From: CBDFKB01 sp965248715
Lineage (GTDB): Bacteria > Pseudomonadota > Alphaproteobacteria > Rhizobiales > Rhizobiaceae
DNA length: 64,000 bases
Assembly: GCA_965248715.1 (NCBI GenBank)
Contig: CBDFKB010000007.1
Coordinates: 62,001 to 126,000 of the forward strand
Direction of reading: 5' to 3'
Shown here: piece by piece, positions 37,895-46,045 of the stretch
How the letters are laid out: each line of letters opens with the position of its first letter
Numbering within the stretch: the first letter of the stretch is position 1
The notes under the pieces: model-generated
Databases searched by the model: none
Told to the model about the DNA's origin: nothing
What the model saw: only the letters and a program-made list of their open reading frames with translations
Made by a program: the position numbers and the translations under genes

Positions 37895-37912
37895 CGATTT
37901 TTCGCCGGAATG
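37895..37912. promoter_or_regulatory. Candidate operator shared by two divergent promoters (site 2)
   Basis: CGATTTTTCGCCGGAATG, identical to the site at 32381-32398 except one base, lies in the 157-bp divergent spacer between the aldehyde dehydrogenase and ridA genes. It would let one regulator control both operons. Confidence 0.6.
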
Positions 37913-37991
37913 TGACGAAAATTATCAGCTACTGTGACTGCCAAGCCGCCTACGCTCGACTAGCAAGCCGCTTACATTCTAAAAAAGGTAG

Positions 37992-38399
37992 ATGTCTGTG
38001 ACCGATAAAAAGCAAGTTGTCGGCAATCCGCTTGAAATCGGCGGGCGGGTATTGTCGCTGTCACGGGCAATTCGAGCAGGTGATTTTGTATTTTTAACCG
38101 GGCAAATCCCGATGGAAGATGGCGCACCGATGACAACTGGTTCCGTCGAAAAACAGACCAGAGCGGTTCTTGACGAGGTCACCGCCACATTGGCCCTGGC
38201 CGGATGCACACGCGATGACGTGGTCAAGGCAATGGTCTGGTTACAGCATCGCGATGATTTTCCGGGGTTCAACACCGTGTATGGCGAATATTTCCCGGTT
38301 GAGCCCCCGACACGTTCGGCAGTGGTCAGTGATTTGCTTGTTGATGTGCGCATCGAAGTTGAAGTTGTCGCCTATCGCCCATTGCAAAGCGGGGAATGA
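37992..38399 (+). CDS. RidA family protein
   Basis: A 135-residue RidA-fold protein that keeps the arginine missing in the gap-linked paralogue (PPTRSAVV near residue 110), with FVFLTGQIPMEDG in the middle. Archetypal members deaminate enamine/imine intermediates. AAGGT precedes the ATG. The stop touches the alpha/beta hydrolase start with no gap. In a monooxygenase cluster this resembles the Rut pyrimidine pathway, where RutC (RidA), RutD (hydrolase) and RutF (flavin reductase) accompany the RutA oxygenase. Confidence 0.88.
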   Translation: MSVTDKKQVVGNPLEIGGRVLSLSRAIRAGDFVFLTGQIPMEDGAPMTTGSVEKQTRAVLDEVTATLALAGCTRDDVVKAMVWLQHRDDFPGFNTVYGEYFPVEPPTRSAVVSDLLVDVRIEVEVVAYRPLQSGE

Positions 38400-39215
38400 A
38401 TGTCACACAAGGCCCCCGATGGAACTGTTTATGAAATGCATGGAGCAACCACTGCACCGGTTGTTGTCCTGATCCACGGTCTGGGGCTGAATCGCGAGGT
38501 TTGGCAATGGCTCATTCCGGCACTGGCCGGACGTTACCGGGCTATAAGCTACGATATGTTCGGCCACGGTAACAGCGTGCGACCGCCCATAACACCTTCG
38601 CTGACGATGTTTTCTGACCAGTTGCAAGATTTGATGGACCATTGCAAAATCAAATCTGCCGCCATAGTTGGGTTTTCATTGGGCGGAATGATCGCGCGGC
38701 GATTTGCACAGGATTACCCCGAAAGGGTTGCGGCAATGATCGTCCTTCACTCGCCCCACCGGCGCAGTGCCGACGCACATGCTTCCATTGTAAAGCGCGT
38801 CGAACAGGCGCGCATTGCAGGGCCCGCCTCGACCTTAGAAGCCGCCCTGGAACGTTGGTTCACCGACAAGTTTCGCGATCAGAATCCAGACATGATGAAT
38901 TTGGTGCGGCGCTGGGTGATGGCAAATGACATCGCGATCTATCACACGATCTATCGCGTTCTTGCCGAAGGGTTGGATGAAATCACCGCCCCAAATCCAC
39001 CTCTCAATTGCCCGGCGTTTGTCATGACTGGCGATGAGGATTTTGGTAATGGTCCCGAGATGGCCCATGCTATCGCAACCGAGATCGATGGCGCAGAAAC
39101 TCATATTCTTCAAGGCCTGCGCCACATGGCATTGGTCGAAAACCCCGACTCGGTAAATGGCCCGCTTTGCGCATTCCTTGACCGCAATATGAACAGGAAA
39201 CAGTCGCATGTCTGA
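38400..39215 (+). CDS. Alpha/beta hydrolase
   Basis: A 271-residue alpha/beta hydrolase. Visible are the oxyanion HGLG at residues 26-29, nucleophile elbow GFSLGG near residue 92, acid in TGDEDFGNG, and histidine in GLRHMALVENPD. It starts immediately after the ridA stop and its end overlaps the fusion gene by 8 bp. RutD-like by context; it might hydrolyse an amide, ester or enamine product of the oxygenase reaction. Confidence 0.9.
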   Translation: MSHKAPDGTVYEMHGATTAPVVVLIHGLGLNREVWQWLIPALAGRYRAISYDMFGHGNSVRPPITPSLTMFSDQLQDLMDHCKIKSAAIVGFSLGGMIARRFAQDYPERVAAMIVLHSPHRRSADAHASIVKRVEQARIAGPASTLEAALERWFTDKFRDQNPDMMNLVRRWVMANDIAIYHTIYRVLAEGLDEITAPNPPLNCPAFVMTGDEDFGNGPEMAHAIATEIDGAETHILQGLRHMALVENPDSVNGPLCAFLDRNMNRKQSHV

Positions 39216-41382
39216 ACCAGCCAGCAAGGGTATCCTGCACGGGATTAGGGTGATTGATCTCAGCCGGATGCTGTCGGGGCCTTATTGCACCATGATGCTG
39301 GCCGATCACGGGGCCGAAGTAATCAAAATCGAAGGCCAGGGCGGCGATACCAGCCGCGGCAACGGCCCATATCGAGCAGATGACCCCGACCACGACTGGG
39401 CCGGGTATTTTGTTAGCCTGAACCGCAGTAAGAAAAGCGTTCAGCTCGATCTGAAAACCAGTGCAGGAAAAACCGCCTTTCGCACCCTGGCGGCCACAGC
39501 CGATGTCATTGTCGAAAATTTCCGCCCAGGGGTGATGGAACGTCTTGGCCTGTCCTACGAAAGCCTGGCAGAAATAAATCCACGATTGGTCTATGCATCT
39601 ATCCGGGGGTTTGGCGATCCTCGATCTGGAGCCAGCCCCTATGCCAATTGGCCCTCATACGATGTGGTTGCCCAGGCGATGGGCGGGATCATCGCCTTGA
39701 CTGGCCCTGACGCGGCAACACCGACCAAAGTAGGCCCAGGAATTGGTGATGTTTTTTCTGGCCTGATGATGGCCTTCGGTATCATGGCGGCCCTGCGGCA
39801 AACCGAGGCAACTGGGCGCGGCCAATTTGTCGATGTAGCGATGTATGATGCCATGATCTCGTTGTGCGAAAGGGCGGTATATCTGCACGATTTCGATGGC
39901 TCGGTGCCCGGACCAGAAGGTAACTCTCATCCATTCCTCGCCCCGTTTGGCGTGTTTCCGGCGACCGATGGGGCCGTGTCACTTGGGATTGTGGACGATG
40001 CCTTCTGGCGTGCCCTGGCTGGGGCCATGGACCGCCCTGAACTGGGACAGGATACGCGTTTTGCAACTCGCGCCGCGCGTAACAAGAACGCGAGCGAGCT
40101 TAACGCGATGGTAACGGCGTGGACTTCCACGCAGAGTAAAGCTGAATTAGGCGCCAAACTTGGCGGCATAGTTCCATTCGGCCCCATGAACACGATTGCT
40201 GATATTTTTGCCGACCCGCATGTGGCCATTCGGGGAATGCTGGCAGAAGTGCCGCATGCCGACCCGAAAGCCCGCCCCTGGACCGTGGCCGCCAACCCCC
40301 TTCGGTTCAGTGCCGCGCCTTCCCCTCAACCCTCGACACCACCGCGGATCGGTGCCGATACCGAAAGATATCTGGCCGAACGAGCAAACGTGCCAATGTC
40401 GGACTCCGAAAAAAGCGAATTGCGCGATGCCTTTGGCTCGTTCACAACAGGGGTCACCGTTGTGACAACCCGGCAGAGAGATGGTGTACCTCGCGGATTT
40501 ACTGCCAATTCGTTCACGTCTGTTTCGCTTGACCCGCCGCTGTTATTGGTTTGCATCGCTAAAACGGCCTTCGGTTGTGATGTTTTCACGGAAGCTGAGC
40601 ATTTTGCAGTCAACGTTCTGGGCGAAGATCAAAGGCCAGTTTCAGGTCTGTTTGCCTCGCAGAGCCCCGACAAATTTGAAATCGCAGACTGGTATCCCGG
40701 CACTGCAAATATGCCTTTGCTTGATGGAACTCTGGCCAGTTTCACCTGCGCCCGCAATAAAATCGTGGACGCGGGGGATCACATTATTCTACTTGGAAAC
40801 GTAATCGATTTTGCCGCCCAGAGCGGCACTCCCCTAGGGTATTTCAAGGGCAGCTATTTCTCGATCGGTCTGGAACAGGCGCTGGTTTCTGCGGCATCCC
40901 AAGTAGGGAATGCTGTAATAGGAGCGGTTATCGCGCGGGGCAACAAATTATTGCTGACAATCGCGCCTGACGGATCGATCGCGGTTCCCAAAGCACTAGA
41001 GTCTGCAAACAGCTTGGCCGGCCTCAAGGCCATGCTGCACGAGTCCGGACTAACCGCGAACCTCGATTTTCTCTATGCTGTCTATCAGGACAGCGAAACC
41101 GGAACGCACGGTATTTTTTATCGTGGATCTGCAAAGGGCGATACTCCAAAGGGTATGGCTTTTGTACCGATAAATCGTATTCCGCTGGACCGTGTAAGCA
41201 ACCTCGCTGAACGCAGTATGCTGGCGCGATACTCTGATGAGTTTACCTATGGCAGTTTTGGCATTTATCAAGGCGATGAAACCCAAGGCATTGTTCACCG
41301 GGTGACTAAGCAGGAACCATCCAAAGACCAAAACGAACGAGGGCATCATGCTTCCAGAATTGAGAAAAGTCGTTACATTTGA
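39208..41382 (+). CDS. Three-domain fusion: CaiB-type CoA-transferase, flavin reductase, Nudix-like domain
   Basis: A 724-residue protein. Residues 8-385 are a type III (CaiB/BaiF) CoA-transferase (VIDLSRMLSGPYCTMMLADHG; catalytic Asp expected in FVDVAMYDAMI). Residues 395-550 are a flavin reductase domain (ELRDAFGSFTTGVTVVTTRQ, GFTANSFTSVSLDPPLLLVC). Residues 560-690 look like a degenerate Nudix-type domain without the REUxEE box. The internal methionine near residue 395 (VPMSDSEKSEL) looks like the old start of a separate reductase gene. CoA-transfer would serve carnitine/crotonobetaine; the reductase would feed FMNH2 to the LLM oxygenase. The 3' end overlaps DUF1185 by 35 bp. Confidence 0.87.
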   Translation: MSEPASKGILHGIRVIDLSRMLSGPYCTMMLADHGAEVIKIEGQGGDTSRGNGPYRADDPDHDWAGYFVSLNRSKKSVQLDLKTSAGKTAFRTLAATADVIVENFRPGVMERLGLSYESLAEINPRLVYASIRGFGDPRSGASPYANWPSYDVVAQAMGGIIALTGPDAATPTKVGPGIGDVFSGLMMAFGIMAALRQTEATGRGQFVDVAMYDAMISLCERAVYLHDFDGSVPGPEGNSHPFLAPFGVFPATDGAVSLGIVDDAFWRALAGAMDRPELGQDTRFATRAARNKNASELNAMVTAWTSTQSKAELGAKLGGIVPFGPMNTIADIFADPHVAIRGMLAEVPHADPKARPWTVAANPLRFSAAPSPQPSTPPRIGADTERYLAERANVPMSDSEKSELRDAFGSFTTGVTVVTTRQRDGVPRGFTANSFTSVSLDPPLLLVCIAKTAFGCDVFTEAEHFAVNVLGEDQRPVSGLFASQSPDKFEIADWYPGTANMPLLDGTLASFTCARNKIVDAGDHIILLGNVIDFAAQSGTPLGYFKGSYFSIGLEQALVSAASQVGNAVIGAVIARGNKLLLTIAPDGSIAVPKALESANSLAGLKAMLHESGLTANLDFLYAVYQDSETGTHGIFYRGSAKGDTPKGMAFVPINRIPLDRVSNLAERSMLARYSDEFTYGSFGIYQGDETQGIVHRVTKQEPSKDQNERGHHASRIEKSRYI

Positions 41383-41953
41383 TGAAGATATCCACCGCGA
41401 AGGCGGCCGCGCAGCCGACCCGGTGTTGCGCGTAATCGGTGTGGCTGCGGTCGTGGCAAATCCTTGGGCCGGGCGCGAATTTGTCGAAGACCTGTCACCC
41501 GAAATCAAACGAATGGCACCGCCGTTGGGTAAAATGCTGACCGAACGACTGATTTCGCTGGCCGGTTCAGGGGAAGCGATTGAGGCCTACGGCAAGGCTT
41601 GCATTGCAGGCACAAATTGCGAAATGGAACACGCCTCGGCGCTGATCCACACGTTGCAATTCGGTAATTTCTACCGCGAGGCGGTGGGTGCCAAAAGCTA
41701 TCTTGGGTTTACAAACACACGCGGTCCGGCAAACACACAAATCAACATTCCATTGATGGACAAACATGACACTGGTCGGCGCTCGCATTACCTGACCGTT
41801 CAGTTCTCGATCTATGATGCGCCGGGTGCTGACGAACTGGTGGTTGCTCTGGGCGCAGCAACGGGCGGTCGCCCGCATCACAGAATTGGTGACCGATATT
41901 CGGACCTGGCCGCATTGGGGCGCGATATCGAAAACCCTGCGGACGTAGGTTAG
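41348..41953 (+). CDS. DUF1185 (amino acid synthesis) family protein
   Basis: A 201-residue protein of the family annotated as amino acid synthesis (PF06684), whose structures show a chorismate-mutase-like fold related in shape to RidA but with no proven reaction. Segments VIGVAAVVANPWAGREFVEDL and GRRSHYLTVQFSIYDAPGADE are typical. Its start lies 35 bp inside the fusion gene, so it is co-translated with it. Last intact gene of the plus-strand operon. Confidence 0.82.
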   Translation: MLPELRKVVTFDEDIHREGGRAADPVLRVIGVAAVVANPWAGREFVEDLSPEIKRMAPPLGKMLTERLISLAGSGEAIEAYGKACIAGTNCEMEHASALIHTLQFGNFYREAVGAKSYLGFTNTRGPANTQINIPLMDKHDTGRRSHYLTVQFSIYDAPGADELVVALGAATGGRPHHRIGDRYSDLAALGRDIENPADVG

Positions 41954-42061
41954 TGACCGCTAAAGGATGGAATCGAACCGTGCGAACGGCATAGTCAGAA
42001 GAAAAATGGGCATTGTCAGAGGAAAAATATTAGGGCGAGCCAAGCCGCATGTCGAATTCTA

Positions 42062-42280
42062 TCAAGTAACGAGCTGCCGCCATTCGGCAAGCGACCGTGA
42101 ACGGCTTTCCTTGAAGCGATCGCGGCGATTTAAATGACGGTCATGATTGAAATGATTGTGAATTGAGGCGTGGATCGAAGCTAATTTTTGAAGTGACGCA
42201 AAGCTTCGAAATTTAGCCATGGCTCGTTCTCTTCGTATAAACGGTTGATGTGAATTTTCAGCCCGATTGTTGAACGTAAA
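42062..42280 (-). pseudogene. IS6-family transposase, C-terminal fragment
   Basis: About 72 residues beginning NNRAENSHQPFIRRERAM and ending LAEWRQLV, the C-terminal end of IS6/IS26-type transposases. The upstream part (catalytic D residues) is missing; at about 42290 the sequence changes to intron-like DNA. Confidence 0.8.
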
Positions 42281-42292
42281 TGCCCAACACGG

Positions 42293-42591
42293 GTGTGCCC
42301 TTCGGTCTATGGGGTCCAGGGGAGAGGGAAGTCTCACCGGTCTCAATGAAATTGTCGCGCTGAAGGCGTCTCCATGAAGTGGTCATGGGATTTTCAAGGG
42401 GTGCAGGAAAGTTCCCTTGAATGGTGATGCAACGGTCAAACGTTGTAATGGGGATGGGAAGGCTCTGAATGTAATGACGGGCCTGAGACCAGCCCCATGA
42501 AGCCGGAGGGGATGCAACGGGGAACGCGCCAGCGGGTTCCCCTTGCCAAGATAGGTGTTGCGAGCTGACCTGCCGCTGCGAATCTCCTCCA
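42293..42591 (+). other. Possible 5' fragment of a group II intron
   Basis: A stretch with no open frame, starting GTGTGCCCTTCGGTC and rich in short complementary G/C blocks, containing AATGGGGATGGGAAGGCTCTG and CCCATGAAGCCGGAGGGG. This resembles domain I of bacterial group II introns, which begin GUGyG. No reverse transcriptase or domain V is present; IS3 DNA starts at 42592. Identification is by memory of the family pattern only. Confidence 0.35.
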
Positions 42592-42631
42592 TGATGAATT
42601 AGAGTCCGGCCCTTATTGAAAGGACGGACAG

Positions 42632-43044
42632 ATGAAGAGAAAACGTTTCAGTGAAGAGCAGATCATCGGGATTTTGCGGGAGAATGAGGCCGGTGCGAAG
42701 GCCGGTGATCTGGGCCGCAAATACGGTGTTTCGGAAGCGACGATCTACAATTGGAAGGCCAAGTTTGGCGGCATGGACGTGTCGGATGCCAAACGGTTGA
42801 AGGAATTGGAAAGTGAGAATGCAAAACTGAAGAAGCTTTTGGCCGAGCAGATGTTGGATGCGGCAGCGATGAAAGAGCTGGACACCCGCAAAAACCTCAG
42901 CGGTCGTTCTGAAGGTCGTCTGATAAAGAGAACATTCCAGAATCAAGCCATGAACGAACCGGAACCAAATGTATCTCCACATCCGGCTATATATTTGGAC
43001 TGGAGGTTTTTGCGGGTGTCCAGCTGCTTTCAAAAAAGTGGTAG
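42632..43044 (+). pseudogene. IS3 OrfA, interrupted by a 142-bp element
   Basis: The helix-turn-helix and leucine-zipper protein of IS3 (KRKRFSEEQIIGILRE, YGVSEATIYNWK, LLAEQMLDAAAMKEL) is broken after MKEL. Removing 42880-43021 plus one AGCT restores MKELLSKKW and a stop at 43042-43044, exactly the usual OrfA terminus. Confidence 0.88.
42880..43021. mobile_element. 142-bp inverted-repeat element (MITE), copy 1
   Basis: Terminal inverted repeats GGACACCCGCAAAAACCTC flanked by a 4-bp duplication AGCT (42876-42879 and 43022-43025). No coding capacity. Same length and shared CCAGAATCAAGC core segment as the element at 45853. Confidence 0.85.
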
Positions 43045-43964
43045 GGCCCGCCGTGAAGCGCGAAGCCGTCGCGCATCTGAAGGCCGGGATGGGTCTGTCA
43101 GAGCGGCGGGCCTGTTGTCTTGTTGATGCGGATCGCTCAATGATCCGCTATCAATCCCGCCGTGCACCGGATGGCGAACTGCGCCAGCGGCTCTGTGATC
43201 TGGCCAATGAGAGACGCCGGTTCGGCTATCGGCGTCTGTTTGTCCTGCTGCGCCGTGAGGGTGAACCCTCGGGCATCAACCACATCTACCGGCTTTACAG
43301 GGAGGAAGGGTTGGGGGTTCGCAAGCGCCGCGCCCGCCGCAGAGCCGTGGGAACGCGGGCACCCATTGTGGTGGAAGCCAAGCCCAATGCCAGGTGGTCG
43401 TTGGATTTCGTTCATGATCAATTCGCCAATGGGCGGCGGTTTCGGGTTCTCAACATCATCGATGATGTGACCAAGCAATGTCTGGGGGCAATCCCCGATA
43501 CATCGATTTCCGGGCGGCGTGTTGCCCGGGAACTGACGGCCATCATCGACCGGCATGGCAAACCCGGGATGATTGTCTCTGACAACGGAACCGAACTGAC
43601 ATCCAATGCGATCTTTGCATGGTCGAAGGATCACAAAATCAATTGGCATTACATTGCGCCAGGCAAACCCATGCAAAATGGCTTTGTCAAAAGTTTCAAC
43701 GGCCGCATGCGTGACGAGTTGCTGAACGAGACCCTGTTCTTCGGTCTCTCCCACGCCAAACAGGAGATTGCCAAATGGGTTTGTGACTACAACGAACAAA
43801 GACCGCATTCAGCATTGGACTATCAAACACCGGCAGCCTATGCCGCCAAACTAACCGCAAGCGTGCCTCCCGTTCCACAATATGAGGGTTCCACTCCCGG
43901 CCTGCTTGCTACCACCGCGCCAAACGGCGTAAATCAGGTTGTGACTCTAATCAGAACTGGATGA
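43038..43964 (+). CDS. IS3 OrfB transposase with E-to-K active-site change
   Basis: About 308 residues from a GTG overlapping orfA. The DDE domain shows SLDFVHD and IVSDNGTEL for the two aspartates. The third residue should lie in GFVESFNGR; the gene reads GFVKSFNGR, so the catalytic glutamate is lysine. In IS3 elements OrfB is made as an OrfAB frameshift product, and orfA is also interrupted here, so the element is almost surely inactive. Confidence 0.85.
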   Translation: MVGPAVKREAVAHLKAGMGLSERRACCLVDADRSMIRYQSRRAPDGELRQRLCDLANERRRFGYRRLFVLLRREGEPSGINHIYRLYREEGLGVRKRRARRRAVGTRAPIVVEAKPNARWSLDFVHDQFANGRRFRVLNIIDDVTKQCLGAIPDTSISGRRVARELTAIIDRHGKPGMIVSDNGTELTSNAIFAWSKDHKINWHYIAPGKPMQNGFVKSFNGRMRDELLNETLFFGLSHAKQEIAKWVCDYNEQRPHSALDYQTPAAYAAKLTASVPPVPQYEGSTPGLLATTAPNGVNQVVTLIRTG

Positions 43965-44264
43965 AAATTCGGGGGCAGGGCAGGGCCTATATGGTTCGCT
44001 TATGCTCACACGGCCAAACACTCTAATTTCATTGGTTTATGCTCTGCACTCACCAAAGCAGAGGGAAATTTCTCCAGCTTCACGCCATTTCTTAGTCCTA
44101 TCAAAACATAGAACCTGAACGGCACAAGGACGCTACGCGCCAGCAAGCTGGTTAAAATCCTTGTGCTCTTATCAGAACCATATGTTTTTTCGCCCTTGCG
44201 AAAGCGGCTCATACAAAGCAGGGGAAATTAACAACCCGCCCGCCAAATCAAAGAAAGGAAGATA
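43965..44264. other. 300-bp region without a recognisable gene
   Basis: AT-richer DNA between the IS3 right end and the higBA promoter. A 68-codon open frame on the minus strand (44006-44212) has no recognisable motif or ribosome site. I see no RNA gene here. Confidence 0.5.
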
Positions 44265-44292
44265 TTGACAAGTGACTATTGTCATGTTACAT
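44265..44292 (+). promoter_or_regulatory. Promoter and inverted-repeat operator of higBA
   Basis: TTGACA (44265-44270) and TTACAT (44287-44292) are 16 bp apart. An inverted repeat TGACAA (44266-44271) / TTGTCA (44279-44284) overlaps the -35 and spacer, as expected for autoregulation by the antitoxin. The toxin ATG is only 10 bases after the -10, so the message is nearly leaderless. Confidence 0.6.
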
Positions 44293-44301
44293 TGAGACAA
44301 C

Positions 44302-44580
44302 ATGATCGCTAGCATTAAACATCGTGGATTGAAACGGTACTTTGATCGTGGAGATGCCAGAAAAATTGCTCCTGAGCATCACCGAAAAGTGGCCGATATT
44401 CTGACCGCCTTGGATGCCGCGCAGGATATTGAGGATATGAATCTTGCAACGTTTCATCTCCATCAGCTTACAGGAGACAGGGCAGGGGACTGGTCTGTCA
44501 CTGTAAGGGCAAACTGGCGAATAACATTCACATTTGAAAACGGTAAAGCCAATGACGTGAACTACGAAGATTACCATTAG
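44302..44580 (+). CDS. higB: HigB-type toxin (RelE/HigB superfamily)
   Basis: A 92-residue protein with the HigB pattern: KHRGLKRYFDRGD, LHQLTGDRAGDWSVTVRANWRITF and C-terminal VNYEDYH. HigB cleaves mRNA on translating ribosomes. Toxin-first order is typical of higBA. The antitoxin gene follows after 11 bases with an AGGAG site. Confidence 0.92.
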   Translation: MIASIKHRGLKRYFDRGDARKIAPEHHRKVADILTALDAAQDIEDMNLATFHLHQLTGDRAGDWSVTVRANWRITFTFENGKANDVNYEDYH

Positions 44581-44591
44581 GAGGTAAAACC

Positions 44592-44915
44592 ATGCGTATG
44601 CACTCTCCGAGCCGACCCGGCGATATGGTTGGCAACATGATAGAAGAATTGGAAATCACCGTCACTGGTGCGGCCAAGCATCTTGGCGTAACCCGTCAAA
44701 CCCTCAATAATCTGATTAACAACGATACTGCTTCCGTATCGCCTGAAATGGCGGTGAGGCTGGAAGCGGTTTTTGGTTCCACGGCTGATAATTGGTTACG
44801 GATGCAGGCCAACTATGATGCTACCAAAATACGCAAGCGGGAATCCGAGATCACCAAGGGGCTGAAGAGGTTTATGCCCTCGGCGACAAAACCAGAGCAA
44901 CCGAGGTTGGTGTAA
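44592..44915 (+). CDS. higA: HigA-type antitoxin (XRE family)
   Basis: A 107-residue helix-turn-helix protein (VTGAAKHLGVTRQTLNNLIN, MAVRLEAVFGSTADNWLRMQ) typical of HigA. It neutralises HigB and represses the operon, probably through the inverted repeat at 44266-44284. A C-terminal tail of about 25 charged residues follows. Confidence 0.92.
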   Translation: MRMHSPSRPGDMVGNMIEELEITVTGAAKHLGVTRQTLNNLINNDTASVSPEMAVRLEAVFGSTADNWLRMQANYDATKIRKRESEITKGLKRFMPSATKPEQPRLV

Positions 44916-45852
44916 GCGATGACAGTGATTTTAAGAAGGTTGTCGTAACACTATGATTGAGTCTTCTTTTAGAATGCTAATTGAACACGACTTTGAAGGG
45001 TTTGGTACATTTGCGAAATCTGTTGCACTGGCGTTTCCACCTAAGAAATATGGCTATGTATCCCTATTGTCTCCATGTCTAAATGATTCCAATCATATTG
45101 TTCCAATAAGCCATGAGGGAGAACAAATTGGCGCTAGTGTGGCTTTGGCAAAAATTGCCAAGGAAGCTTCCTATTTTGAGAGATTTTCTGTCAATGAACG
45201 TACTCTGTATGTTGCTATCAGAGATGGTTTTGACTCGAAGAATCGTATTCTTCTCAACAAACTATTGAGAGCAGCAATGATACGGCTTTGGGGAGAACAA
45301 CAGGCTCTTATCCGAGCGGAAATAATTAAACAAACAGTGCGATCTCGGGATATGAACAGTTTTCTCCATCGCGTTGTTCACGCGATATCCGGTCAATTCA
45401 TTGAGGCAGATGAGATATCAGTATTCACTGAAGACACTATTCGGAATAGCCTCTCTCTGTCAGCAACAACCCGAAGAGTAATTGGCATCCAAAAAAAGGA
45501 TGTTTACTATATGTTTGATGACCATAGCCCAATTACAACAAGATTCATTAACGGAAATACAGTAGCAAATGACAATGGTCTCAAAATCCCTTCAGAAACT
45601 TTGGACGAATACCTTTTCCGTGGAAAAATTCACACTCGGTTGATAATTCCAATTCAGCTTCCAGATAATTATTTGCCTGATCGCCCCAGTCCGCTTGGAG
45701 TTCTTCGTCTTTCTAATTTTCGCTACAATGGTAAAGCAATCAAGAAGTACCGATTGACGGATTATGACCTCATAATTTCCGATTTTATTTCAGAAGTAAT
45801 TTTTGTCCTAATTCAAAAATACCAACAATACCAAGAGCATGAACAGGAAGTT

Positions 45853-45994
45853 GGACACTTCTAAAAACCTCGACGATGGCACCAATATGCGCTCGTCGGT
45901 GCGAACAGGTCAGATTCGAATAGTGAACAAACCAGAATCAAGCGGCCTGGCGCCTCGACGCCTTGAATCGGTTCAGGGGTTTTTAGAAGTGTCC
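45853..45994. mobile_element. 142-bp inverted-repeat element (MITE), copy 2
   Basis: Terminal inverted repeats GGACACTTCTAAAAACC with a 4-bp duplication AGTT (45849-45852 and 45995-45998). Its first 101 bases recur identically at 47531. Length equals copy 1. It creates the present stop codon of the upstream GAF gene. Confidence 0.85.
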
Positions 45995-46045
45995 AGTTTC
46001 CCGTTTAACACATGGCTTAGGAGCTAATATAGATGCGACAGTAAA

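Larger units (their letters stand above)
42592..43964 (+). mobile_element. IS3-family element 1 (disrupted)
   Basis: Ends share ATTAGAGTC in inverted orientation (CCATGATGAATTAGAGTC on the left, CCAGTTCTGATTAGAGTC from the right). It holds orfA, interrupted by a 142-bp element, and orfB with a mutated catalytic glutamate. The exact right end is uncertain by several bases. Confidence 0.75.

Noticed and set aside
44006..44212. 68-codon minus-strand frame between IS3 and higBA
   Set aside because: No motif, no ribosome site, and it lies in AT-rich spacer. Treated as chance.
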